64,000 nucleotides of DNA from positions 1,860,001 to 1,924,000 of the forward strand of contig CAVNZM010000017.1 in assembly GCA_963693365.1 (NCBI GenBank), read 5' to 3'. Origin of the DNA: Amoebidium appalachense (taxonomy: Eukaryota > Ichthyosporea). Shown one piece after another: positions 48,333-60,228 of this stretch. The notes below the pieces were generated by a model, which did no database searches, was not told where the DNA came from, and saw only the letters and a program-made list of their open reading frames with translations. A program made the position numbers and the translations under genes. Each line of letters starts with the position of its first letter. Within the stretch, counting starts at the first letter, position 1.

Positions 48333-48460
48333 GGCCACTCTCCGTCCATCATCCAAAGAGGCCCCCTTAGACGGGGGGAGGGCCGGGGGAGGGGGGAGGG
48401 GGGGGGGGGGGGGGGGGGGAGGGGGAGGCCACTCTCCGTCATCCAATGAGGCCCCCTGTA
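48254..48460. repeat. Duplicated G-tract block
   Basis: A unit of ACGGGGGGAGGGCCGGGGGA, a long poly(G), then GAGGCCACTCTCCGTC..CATCCAA and GAGGCCCCCT occurs at about 48254-48370 and 48371-48460. The copies differ mainly in G-run length. Confidence 0.85.
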
Positions 48461-48479
48461 CATGTTCCCCCCCCCCTGC

Positions 48480-48609
48480 GTCCCCAACATTTCCAAAGTT
48501 ACTACTGCCCCTTGCCGTTTTGAAATCGAATTTACCGGAGCACCTTGACACGCTGTCAAACGTGCCCTCGTCTTCCGCGGCGACCTGCCAGGGTGTACTG
48601 CTGTAGTCG
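48480..48609 (-). CDS. Possible internal exon of the same unknown minus-strand gene
   Basis: After an acceptor-like CGTCACTTAG, a minus-strand frame reads DIDYSSTPWQVAAEDEGTF and continues about 25 residues to SSNFGNVGDA before entering a poly(G) run. The composition is protein-like and free of repeats. No domain recognised; existence and splicing are unproven. Confidence 0.25.
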
Positions 48610-48616
48610 ATATCAT

Positions 48617-48706
48617 GGGTGGTAGACTAAGTGACGCCGTTGTTGGTGATGCCGCGCGTGCAATTACATTGTTTGAGCCAGAGAGGGGGGGGGGGGGGGG
48701 GGGGGA

Positions 48707-48744
<38 letters not shown>

Positions 48745-48846
48745 GCTGTCCGGAGGGGGATAGAGAGACAGAGAGCTAGAGAGGGGTCTGGTGAGGTGCA
48801 CCGGTGTTGGGGGCCCGGGAGGGGGGGGGGAGGGGGGAGGCCCTGG

Positions 48847-48877
<31 letters not shown>

Positions 48878-49042
48878 TGGTAAGGATATGTGGAGTAGCC
48901 TAGGAGAGAAAATCAATTTGGAAAGCACATAAAATGTGTAAGGCCTTCAAGCTGATATCCATTAATAAACCTACTGAAATAATTAGTCAAACATTATTAT
49001 AATTGTATACATAGATGGGTCCACCCTGGGTCGGGTGGTCAC

Positions 49043-49074
<32 letters not shown>

Positions 49075-49530
49075 CATTTGGCCATATGCCCTCCCCCCCC
49101 CCCCCCCCCCCCCACCCCCCAGTGTGTCATTCCCTCCCCCCCACGCAATGGGGGGAGGGGGCCCGGGACCTGTTGTCTGGCGGGTAGGTTGGTCCCCAAA
49201 ATTCCAGCTCCCCCAAGCCCCTCCCCCCCCCCCCCCCCCCCCGGCCCCCCGGCCCCCCCCCCCCCCCCCCTCCCCACCCCCCCCGGCCCACCTCTGATCT
49301 TAACTTTGAAGATGCAATGTCAGGCCTGTTCATTTGTACACGAACAAAACGCCAATGTTCTCCATCCATACCACAAGCGCTAAATAGGAAAAAAAAGAAA
49401 AGTAAAGTAACTAGATCGAGTAACTATTAGTCCAACTAATTGATAGTAGTATGCAGATGGTGTTGGACGTGAGGTCGTGAGGTGGTGATCACATGAGCCT
49501 TCCGGACGGCCGAGTATATCCGGTAAACAA
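48617..49530. other. Intergenic, C/G-run rich
   Basis: No gene seen. Large poly(G) blocks at about 48685-48743 and 48840-48877 and poly(C) blocks at about 49046-49075, 49091-49115 and 49222-49270. Short unique stretches lie between. Confidence 0.5.
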
Positions 49531-49532
49531 CC

Positions 49533-49850
49533 AGAAAAGTAGGAATATGCGCACGTTATCAAACTGAGTACCCAAATATGGAAATTTGGGCGGGAAGTTT
49601 TGGTACACAAAATTTCATATTTTTTATAAAACTTAAAAAGGTAGGAATACAACAAAAAAAGTAGGAATATGCGCAGTGAAAATGTCTCTATTCCTACTTT
49701 TTTGTGTTTTATAAAAACTTTTCTTGGGGGGCGCCAAAACTCCTCCCCCAAATTTCTATATTTGGCTTATCGTGCGATCGCGCGAGAATTATTGGTCCAT
49801 ACATAATTTTTTGAGATTGCGATATTCCTACTTTTTTTTGTGTTTTATTA
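49533..49850. mobile_element. MITE-like palindromic element
   Basis: About 320 bp bounded by AAAAGTAGGAATATGCGCA (from about 49537) at the left and ATATTCCTACTTTTTTTTG (from about 49822) at the right, which are inverted. The same motif recurs inside at about 49635, 49654 and, inverted, at 49688, next to TTTTATAAAAACTTTTCTT. There is no coding capacity. Terminal inverted repeats plus subterminal copies are typical of MITEs. Related boxes lie at 8670 and 31679. Confidence 0.55.
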
Positions 49851-50173
49851 TGCTCAGCCCAATCGATGTTCCTTCGATTTGACGTACCAAGGCTGATGAT
49901 AAAAATCGTAATGGCATCGTGTCAGGCCCTGCAGTCACCTTTAAAGGCAAAGGTCAGTCAGGGGTTGTGCCTTATAATCTTTAATGTAATACGGTTCTCG
50001 GCCGGCCCAGGATTCATCATCATCCGATGATCCCCCGTCCCATCCCCCCCCCCCCCCCCCCCCAAAAAAAAAAAAAAAAAATGAACGAAGCACCTCTCAG
50101 ACTCAGTGACACGGCTCCACCACGGATAACGCAAGGTCTCAATGCTAAGGGAAAGGGCCCGGGAGCTGAGGAA

Positions 50174-50215
<42 letters not shown>

Positions 50216-50329
50216 AATACGTGCATGCATGCCGTTTTTGGGATCTCGAAATCATCGTGTCCAATCGAGCCCAAGATTCAACACCATTTAGAATCAATGG
50301 GGTGTAGTGTACACTTGCTTTTCTTGGAG

Positions 50330-50362
<33 letters not shown>

Positions 50363-50520
50363 GGGGGGGGGGGGAGTGTTCATTCGTTTTTTTTTTTCCC
50401 TGCCCAACAATTGCTTCGAATCCAGTTATTGTTTTGTTGTAGGTTTTGGAAAGGAGCCTTTTGATGAATTTGCGTGGGTTTTCAGCGGTACCTAGGTTTG
50501 GTTTTTGGTTTGTAGTGCAT

Positions 50521-50587
50521 GCACCAAACACACACACACAAACACACACACGTGTGACACACACACGACGCACGGGCACAGGCACAC

Positions 50588-50619
<32 letters not shown>

Positions 50620-50665
50620 CCATGTGCACACAGAGACACGCACACACACACACGCACACGCACAG
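50521..50665. repeat. (CA)n-rich block
   Basis: Interrupted (CA)n with CGTG and GCACAC variants. No coding content. Confidence 0.85.
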
Positions 50666-51358
50666 GCCGCAAACACATCACACACTTGAGTCAGACGCAC
50701 ACCGTGCCACTGAAAACCGCTGACACATACTCAACCCCCCCCCCCCCCCCGGGCCCCCCGCCCCTCCCCCCCCCCCCCTCCCCCCAAACATCCCCTGTCC
50801 ATCATACTTCCCCCACACCGCTACACACGTACATGTCTTCCTCATTTCTTTTTCTGGACTAGCCCGCCCAACTTGACACTTTCCCCCTGCAGGAAGGGGC
50901 CGCGGGGGGGGGGGGGGGGGGGGGGGGGGGGGAGGGGGGAGGCCTGAATGAAAGGTGGGCCCGGGGGAGCAGTGGGAGGGGGGAGGGGGGAGGGGAGGGA
51001 GGAGGAGGCCGGCAATGTGTTGTGCATGACCATACACACGCTGACACGTGCACATGCATGCCGCATATGTGGAAATTCAAAAACGGGGATCCAGACTAGT
51101 ACTCCGAGGAACATATCAAATGCCCAATGATTCTACACTTATTACCGTATATTGTTTTTTTTTATTTTTAAATCATGTTGAGCAGTGGTGAGTTTTGGTT
51201 GTTTGTGGGTTTTGCAAACAGAAGCTCAATTGCAAGTCTGGATTCAAAAAATCACTGCAAGCCGCAAGTCAGTGTGTGGTCTTCTACTTGACCGATTGAT
51301 TTTTGCGCCTGGGGATTTTTTGTTTGGACGTACGCACAAATTTAAATAAATACAACAG

Positions 51359-51395
<37 letters not shown>

Positions 51396-51662
51396 AACAC
51401 ACAGACACACACACACACACACACACGCACGCACACGCACACGCACACACGCACACACACACCGTCACTCACACACATGCACACGCACAAACACACACAC
51501 CGTCACGCACGCACACACACATAAGAACACTCACACACCCACACACACACAGACACGCACACACGCACACACGCACACACACACACACGCGCGCGCGCGC
51601 GCGCGCACACAGTCACACACCCGTGTGCATACACACACACACACTGTCACACACGCACGCGT

Positions 51663-51722
<60 letters not shown>

Positions 51723-51726
51723 ACAT
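51359..51726. repeat. (CA)n/(CG)n alternating purine-pyrimidine block
   Basis: About 365 bp of nearly continuous CA and CG dinucleotides, including (CG)n at about 51588-51606 and a perfect (CA)n of about 25 units at 51665-51718. Confidence 0.95.
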
Positions 51727-51959
51727 AGTGCATCATCAGCAAAATTTGCCCCTTGATTTTAATTGTATACAAATACCAATTCGAGACATTGAGATATTGA
51801 AAATTATTGCCATTTTTATTAATACTTCAAGGCTTTTCCTTTTTGGTTCATCATTAATACTATGTTCATAACGAAGCAGACTCTCGAACTTCAAGGTGGC
51901 TACTATTAAATGTTAGAAAGAAATCATACCTGTACGTGTTCACAAGAAGGTCCCCCCCC

Positions 51960-51998
<39 letters not shown>

Positions 51999-52099
51999 CC
52001 TCGGTATCTTAGTTCTCCCTATTTTCGGTAGCCTCTACACACACCGTACCATAGCCACGCCATTTGTACATGGTGATATGTACGACGTTTCATGCATGT

Positions 52100-52235
52100 G
52101 CATACATTATTCCACGGCCCCCGGGGCCTGAACATTGATGGCCGTGGCAGGGCCAGGTCACTGCATGTGACTCAGTGACGTATTACCAAGTCACACGCGT
52201 GTGCTCCCCTGCAGGCTGCCAGCTATATATAGCGC
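52100..52235 (+). promoter_or_regulatory. Hairpin, AP-1-like and TATA-like cluster
   Basis: CCACGGCC at about 52101 pairs with GGCCGTGG at about 52139, enclosing the palindrome GGCCCCCGGGGCC. Then TGTGACTCAGTGACGT (an AP-1/bZIP-like site) lies near 52168 and GCTATATATAGCGCC near 52221. It looks promoter-like, but no gene start follows within 3 kb. Confidence 0.25.
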
Positions 52236-54413
52236 CAGTGGTGCTGCGGTGGCGCTGTGCGCTTGTTACAGAAGTTTGCACAATCGGATCAGTGATGTGC
52301 ACGTGGGGGATTTCGTCAACATTTCGAGCCCTGGTATGGCTGATATGAAAAGCCAATCGGCATCCTGCAAGATCTGAGCGCGTGCTCGACTGAGTGAGGC
52401 CCTACCGCCACGGGGATGTGAATATCACGCACTATGATAATGGGAATGCAAGGGGCAATATATGTAAAAAGGAGGAGAAAAAGAGTTATCTTGTATGAGT
52501 TATATGCTTTGATAGCATTTTGTACCTTGTCACATGTGGATCGGCAAGTGGCCTGGCCGCCTGATGCACGTATACGTATTTCCGCGCGCTCGCGCAATGA
52601 TGATTGGCCATTTTAAAAAAAAAATTGTACACACAGTAGTGTAGGCTCAAAATAAACCCATTAGCTTCAGTAGGGAGGTATTTTGATACAGTATATATTT
52701 TTAAGTCTCTTCAAATTGCAGTAACGCACAATAATCTGTTGGAATAAACATACACGCTACGGTACTCAGGAGTCTCAGCGGGCCAGTGTTCCTTATATCC
52801 ATATTCGGGTAGAGCAAACGCTTTTTTATTGGACAGTTTTATTTGATGAGCCAGAACCCCCACTACTCTCCCTACGGGATTCTCATCAGGCTCCGACTCT
52901 AGAGATCTCACCTCAGATCGATGTACCCATAGTATAGGTCCCATACTGAGGCAGAGGGGCGACGGCAGTGCATATTCGAACCAAGGTGAACGTAAGCATT
53001 ATATAGGGATAAAGAAGTTAAAAGCAACCCTCTTCACCATAGTGCACTTACGTGTCGACACGCCGAGGCGCTCCGTGTAGCAAGTTGAAGAGCTTATGAA
53101 GACCCCACATAAGAATTTCAATATCCCCGCTGGAAGAAGAATTCAAGAAATTTGAATTTTAAAATAAGTAACTTCATGTAGTAGAAGTGCAGATAAATAT
53201 GGGTGCACGTTTTCAAGAATGTTGGAGATGTTTTTACGGGCCTATAGGAGAGTAGCGTAAGCTGAGTGATGCATATTATTTATATGATTTCATATCTTTC
53301 CGTCGAATAAATCCAGTCAAAAGAAAACAAATTCCCTTTCGTCAACTTCTGGGATATATAACATGTGTAGGGGGAATACAAACTAGGTAGATTAGCCAAT
53401 CGGATCAATCGGTGGTTTATCCATTTCAACTTGACTCAACACCCCGACTTGAGGCGGTTCTTCCGAGCTTTGAAATTTCATCAGTAGTACTGCATAATAA
53501 ATAAACACACACATATATATACAGAAAGCAAGCCTGTTATAAATTAAATCTTTGGAACCTCAAAAAACAATCAGGAGTATAAAAAGTGTTGCATACTTTT
53601 GGGTGAAAAATACGCCAAGACACAGTAAAGTTTAACATTTGACAGCCTGAGCATTCGGAAAAAATTGCTTTCTGCCTGCGGTCTATGCGAAATTCTGATA
53701 TCATAAACATCAAGTAGTGGGGGATTCGTGTCCTTTCTTCCCACCTCGTCCGACAGGCAAAACAGTAGTAACGTATGATAAGAGCCTTGAACGCATTCTG
53801 CTGTATCTCTTGGTAGTTTTAGAAGTGCTGTGCAGGCGCTAGTCCGAGCCCCGCACACAAAAGTAGTGTAATGCCTGCGTTCATGCTTCGCAAAAAAATA
53901 CATCTATGTTCACACCTGACATATCGTAGTTAATGTTGAACTTGGAAGATTCAACACGCACAGTACTAAAATACAGCTGGTGGCCTGAACAGTTATCTAT
54001 AGAGCATACTTATCTAAATACACACATAGCAAGCCGTGTCTGTGTGTCAAGGATAACACAAGCTTAAGAATACTTCCAATCGGCACCCTAAAAACATACA
54101 TCTGTTAATGGTAAGGACTGTGCCTACTCCCATGTTTATTTCCATGGCCTAGGTGGTGCTTTTGTGGAGTTGCTTTCAGGGTATTTTGGCGGAAACGAAG
54201 GCACCAAACTATGTGATTAAAAAAAATTTGTTTGTTGGGGCTGCCTCGTTTTGGGGAATTTCAAGGATCTGTGGTCGAAGGATTTGTAGCAGCGAAAAGA
54301 AACTCTTACTATCACCTTTTTGTTTTGTAGTTGAAGAGAGCGAAGAGTTAATGTCGGGAGAATTGCGTAGCGCATTAGAAGCAGGATAGAGAGGGTTTTC
54401 GGAGGGTGCGGGT

Positions 54414-54517
54414 ATAGATGTGTGTGGTGTGTGTGTTTGGGGAGAAGCGGTATGGGAAAGGGGGTGATAGATGTGTGTGGTGTGTGTGTTTGGGGATAAG
54501 CGATGGGAAAGGGGGTT
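54414..54517 (+). repeat. 53-bp tandem duplication
   Basis: ATAGATGTGTGTGGTGTGTG followed by TTTGGGGA.AAGCG and GGGAAAGGGGGT occurs at 54414-54466 and 54467-54517 with a few differences. Confidence 0.85.
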
Positions 54518-54870
54518 GGGCACAGAGTGGGTGGGGGTTAGGGGGAGGGAGGGGAGGGGAAGGGCGGGGGTGCAGGGGGCAGAGCGAAAGACCACACATC
54601 GTGTATCCGAGTTCACATTAGCCTTGTGAGGGAGTGCATGTATGAGGCAGAGGAGTGAGTGTTGGAGGGATGAGCACATGGTTTTTTAAAATGGTCACCA
54701 AGTCACTTTTACTCTCTACGTTGCTGTTGGTGTGTAGGTTTAGAGTGTGAACAGTGTTTTTAACTTTTTTCGCCCGTTGTGTGCTTCCCCAGTGGGTTTT
54801 CAGGGCAAACCAATGGGCCAGATAACTTGATTCCTCTCCCCCGGTTCCCCCCTGCATCCCCACTCCCCCC

Positions 54871-54925
<55 letters not shown>

Positions 54926-55290
54926 TTCTTAGGAGGAAAAAAAGGGGGGGGGGGAAGGGGGGGGGGGGGGCTGGGGGAGGACCCCCCAAGAAGGACAGGA
55001 TGGATGGAAAGAGACAAAACCTCGCAAAGAGAGAAGGAATAACAGAAAATGGTTGGAAAAAACGAAAGAAGAAACAAAGAACAGACTACGAAAAAAGGAG
55101 AAAAGAAAAGGCAGAAGGCGTAAAAGTAGTGGTGGTCGCCAACATTTTGCAGGACCCGAAACAGTGGTCGGGTTGTATTGTTCGTTTGAGGACATCAGAT
55201 CATCAGCCCCCACACACAACCTCACTCACCAAACATACACCCGCAGGTACACATCTGCTCGCCGATGCACATACGAGCACCCTCATCACC

Positions 55291-55636
55291 ATGGGGATGG
55301 GTGGAGTTTTTGGTCCGTTGGCCTGCCTAGCCCTATGGGTGGGGTCCGGTAACGCCCAAATTTCAACTGTGGATTGTTCTGTTTCCGGGGCAACCTCATA
55401 CACGGGGTCACAGTTGTCGGTGGCTACCGGGTATCGACAATACGGGGTTTATGCGCGGTATTTTAAAAATGTGCCTGTATGGACCCCCCCCCCCCCACCA
55501 CCACCACACCCCACCCTTCGCGTTGCAACATTGATGCATAGATTTTCCTCTTGTGCTGAAACGGGGTATCCAAATATTCTCCCTCTACGATCATTTTTCA
55601 GTAACAGAAACACTGTTATTGGCAGCGGGTAGTTTT

Positions 55637-55684
<48 letters not shown>

Positions 55685-56942
55685 GGGGGGCTAATCTTTA
55701 AAGAGATTCATTAGAATAACCCAGATATGATACGTATAAATTTAAAACTTATACCCTTTTTACTGCGTCTGATCTTTAACTAATCACAGTTTGACGCCAA
55801 CGGTCTACCAATTTTGACGAACGGCCTAAGCACAAACCTAATTCGTCTGGCCCGAATCGAATCGAACGTGGACCTGAACCGTGGCAACAATGACCCGGCT
55901 ACCTTTAACGATACGGGCCTAGGAAACCTCGGGACATACTTTAAGAGCGAGGTTAAAAGCATCGCCACCAACACGCTCGTCCAATACACAGGGAGAATTA
56001 TCATCCCCTGCACCTCCAATAGTTGGGAAATTCTTATTCGTGCCCAAGACGGATATTCCTTTTATTTCAATCGGAATAATTCGAATACTGGGTGGCTTCC
56101 CGCCGCCATGAGTTGGTCCAAGCAGACGTCGCTATCCGATACCACGGGCAGCATGGTTTTGCGAGGGAACACCCTGGTTCCCTTTAACTTCACCGTGTTT
56201 AAAGGAAGCTCATGTGAGTAACACCCCTTCTCCTTAAAAGTATGCTCAGTTAGGTCCTGCCTCCTTGGTTTATCCCCCCCCCCCCCCCCCCCCCCCCCCC
56301 TTGATGATGGGCTATGTTCGAGTGTCTCTTGACCATATACTCTGGTTTTTGTAACTATTTGAGGACTTGTCTATTGATGTCACCACTTCCATAACTCTAA
56401 TCCTCTAATGCATGCATTTCCCCCCCCCCCCCCCCCCTCTCTCACTCCCCCTCCCCCCCAAACCCCCCCCCCCCCCCCAACTAACATATGTTGCATACTC
56501 TGTTTGCGCCCATCCTTTGTTTCATTCTATGTCCATCGCTTTGTAGTTCTCGTTCCCCCCTTGCACTTTGCACTGAGGAAAACTGTTTCATTGCCTTTTA
56601 AATTCTGCCTGTCATTGATTATAACTTTATATCATTTGCCAACAGCAAGCCAATGGTGGGCCCAACTTTCCTGGAGGATAAAAGGAGCTGCAAATTCAGC
56701 GGTTATCCCAGCAACAAATATTCTTCCGGGATATAGCTATGAAATTCTAACCTATCCAACGGCTTTGAACGTTACTCCGTCCACGGGCCCCCAGAAATTA
56801 TGTATATCTCTGTCGGACCCCCCCATGGGGTGGGTTAGCGTCACGATTGACGACAGGATTGTGGAAGATGTGCTGGGGTTCAGTAACTGTTTGCTAAATT
56901 TCACCGCAGCAGATTTTGATATTCCGAAATGTATCACGGTGA

Positions 56943-56978
<36 letters not shown>

Positions 56979-57453
56979 AGGTGCATGTGTCATCTGCCTG
57001 CACACTTACATTTTTTGATTTCAAGTTTCGCATTTTTGTGTCGTTTTGTTGCTGTCCTCTGGTGTCTCCTCCGTATTTCCAACCCTCTAGCACATACATC
57101 CCCCCCCCCCCCCCCCCCCCCCCCAAAACATACACCCCTCCCGCCGGCCCGCCGGCCCGCCTGTCCCTTACCCCTAACCTCTAACCCCTCTGCTCATGAT
57201 GCATACTCTTTTCATGTGCTTTACACTTTGCGTTGTTTCGTCCGTCACGATGTTTTACTTCGCACTCTCTGTAGCACATTCTAGGCCGACCCCCCCCCCC
57301 CCCCCCCCTCCCCCGGGCGTGTCTTCAATTTTTTGCTTCCTTATATTTTGTTCTGATATCCCCTTTTTTTTTTTTTTTTTTTTTTTTTTTCCACCCCTAA
57401 ATGCATACATCGACATCCTCGCCATGCACACACAAACCGGAAAAACTCACACA

Positions 57454-57495
<42 letters not shown>

Positions 57496-58331
57496 TCTCC
57501 CCCCCCCCCCCCCCCCCCCCCCACACACACACACCCCACCCCAATATAAATTTTATAAAACGAAACAATACGAAACATCCCCCCCCCCCCCAAAAAAAAA
57601 AAAAAAAATAATAAAAAAACCCCCCAAAAAAAACCAAACATGCAAAAAAAAAAACAGGTGTCTTACAACCCGCTCACCGCGTCGTCACGGATCATGAGTG
57701 ACGTCACCCTGGTGTACCTCACATCCCGGTCCAGCCAAGTAGAGTACAACAACAAGGTGTCATATATTCAGATATACTCCAAGGGGCAGACACAGGCAAA
57801 CATGCCCGTTGCACCAAAAACATGCATTGCTGGTGTACGTGCTCCCCCCCCCCCCCCCCCCCCTCCTCCTTCCTCCCTCCTTCCCCTCCCTCTTCCCCCT
57901 CCCTCTCCCCCTTCTTCCCCACCCTCCTCCCTTCTCTGCCCCCTCCTCCCTTCTCACCCCCTCTCCCTCCCCTCCCCCCTGCCGCCGGCGCCGGCGCCAG
58001 CCCATACTCTCTTTTTGTGATGTGTTTGTACTTCAGGCTCTGTTTTGTGTTTTTGTTTAATGCTCCTGTGTGTTGTGTTTCCTGTTTTCTGGTTTACCTT
58101 GCTGGCAGATGGTACCGCGTTGTTAAAGAAATGTTAGAAAACATGAAACAGCCACACAGACGTAACAATACTCCACGTGCAATCACAGTTTATTTAAACC
58201 ATTTTCCGAGGCATCCAATAACTCATCAATGTTTTTTTTGTTTTTTTTCCCCCTCATCTCTCCCCCTTTTTGTTTCGCAGGGTGAGCCTCACTACCTGAC
58301 GTTTGACGGTCGCAAGTAAGTTTCCCCCTCC

Positions 58332-58362
<31 letters not shown>

Positions 58363-59216
58363 AAAAAAAAAAAGAAAAAGAGAAAGAAAAATAGAAAAGA
58401 AAAAAGAAAAAAAATCAAAAAGAAGACCCCCCCCCCCCCCCCCCCTTCCCCCCTTTTCTCCCTTCTTCTTCTTCTTCTTTTTGTTCTTTGATTTTGTTGT
58501 GCCGTGTTCTAATGTTGCTGTTTTTTGAACAAGCCCGCTCAAATGTGGCCAAAACGGGCTGAACCGCATGATACCATAAGCAAAGATCTACTTCTACATT
58601 TACATAAGACTTCATAATCTCCCAAATGCATGACCCAGAGCTGGTGCAGAGTATTGGCTTGTGACAAGCCCTCGAACACACACATGTGCGCAAATACACG
58701 CACACTAATCACGTCAGCCCCCTCCCCCCCCCCCCCTCCTCCGCCCCCACATGCCCCCTTAACCAGCTAATCCCCCCTTCCCTCCCTACCCCCCTCCCCC
58801 CCCCTCCCCCCCCCCCCCTCCCCCCCCCCCCCCCCCAAAAAAAAAAAAAAAAAAAAAAAAACACTCAAGCACCCACTCACCCATGCACCCACAACACACC
58901 TGCCCCACCCACACATACATCCCCCCACTTCCCCCCCCCTCCCCCCCCCCCCCCCCCCCTTCCCCCCTTCCCCCCTTCCCCCCTCCCCCTCTCCTTCCTC
59001 CTTCCCTTCACACCCACCCACCCATCCACCCACACACCCACAACACTTTCCCCCCCCTCCCCCCTCCTACCCCCCCTTCCCTCCCCTCCCCCCCCCCCCC
59101 TCCTACCGCCCTCTCCCCTCTCCTTCTCCCCCCCCCCCCCCCCCACAGACACACCCCACTCCCTGCCACCCAACCCTTCTCTTCCCCTCCCCACCTCCCC
59201 TCCCCCTCCCCCCACA

Positions 59217-59247
<31 letters not shown>

Positions 59248-59836
59248 CCATACCCACGCAGACCACACGCGCGGGCACATATTCACACCCATACCCCCCC
59301 TCCCCCCCCCCCCCCCCCCCCCCACATACACACACACATACACACACACAGCTACTCCTATCACGGTGTGAGCTGGCACACTCTAGTGCGTGACTGCAGT
59401 GGGGACTTTGTTATCCAACACCACCTTCGCCCATGCGGGGGCTCCGTTAACGCAACGTGCATTCACATGGTTCTAGCGAAATACAAAACCACCGTCATTT
59501 CTTTCCACAACAACGCTGCGAACAACTTGGATGATAGCGTGTATACTGCCGTGTTAAGAGGAGGAAACACGAGCGAGCTTGTTATGAATAAGAAGTCCGG
59601 ACAGATGTTCGTGACCACCCCTCTCTTCAGTATGCAGATTATGGTAATATAACCCCCCCCCCCCCCACCCCCCCACCCTGGCACCTCCCCCCTCCCCCCT
59701 CCCCATGCCCCCCCGCCTTCCCCCCGTCCCCCTCTTTTGCGCAGCCCTTTTCCGCCCCCGGGAGAGCTCCACTGAGGATGGATGTGTACAGATGTCTTCT
59801 GCCTGCACGATTGTATTTGCTTTTTTTTTTTTTTTT

Positions 59837-59875
<39 letters not shown>

Positions 59876-60186
59876 AGAGGGGGAGGGAGGGGGGAGGGGT
59901 GTGTTCATCCATCAGAGGTTTGGCTAATGTGAATGATGAAGACCCCCCCCCCCCCCATGTCCGCCCAAAAAATGTTGAGATCAAGAGGTGAGAGTTTTCT
60001 GTTCACAAGCACACGGCATACACAGGTACTAATGCAAATTCCTATACTATTTAATGCACATTCTTGCAAAAAGCACATGCACAGCCCGTCCGCACATGCA
60101 CACACATACACACTTGCACACACACTCCAGCACACATGGACGCACGCACACACACACACACACGCATAACACGCACAAGCGCACGT

Positions 60187-60228
<42 letters not shown>

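Larger units (their letters stand above)
51727..55290. other. Intergenic, mostly unique sequence upstream of the PA14-vWD-EGF gene
   Basis: After a poly(C) block (51952-51996) about 2.8 kb is ordinary unique DNA. Frames of 110 aa (53571-53903, minus) and 78 aa (54153-54389, plus) are open but match nothing I recognise and show no splice context. Contains a hairpin/TATA-like block at 52100-52235, a 53-bp duplication at 54414, and a poly(C) block of about 55 at 54869-54925. A leader exon for the downstream gene may lie near 55000-55250. Confidence 0.45.

Noticed and set aside
53571-53903. 110-aa minus-strand frame in unique DNA
   Set aside because: No recognisable motif, no splice context and no conserved signal. 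A frame of this length is expected by chance in several kilobases.
54153-54389. 78-aa plus-strand frame
   Set aside because: Short, no motif or family resemblance, and the opposite strand is also open over the same stretch.
55000-55290. Upstream in-frame Met extending the PA14-vWD-EGF protein
   Set aside because: The extension is highly basic and would bury the clear signal peptide that starts at 55291.
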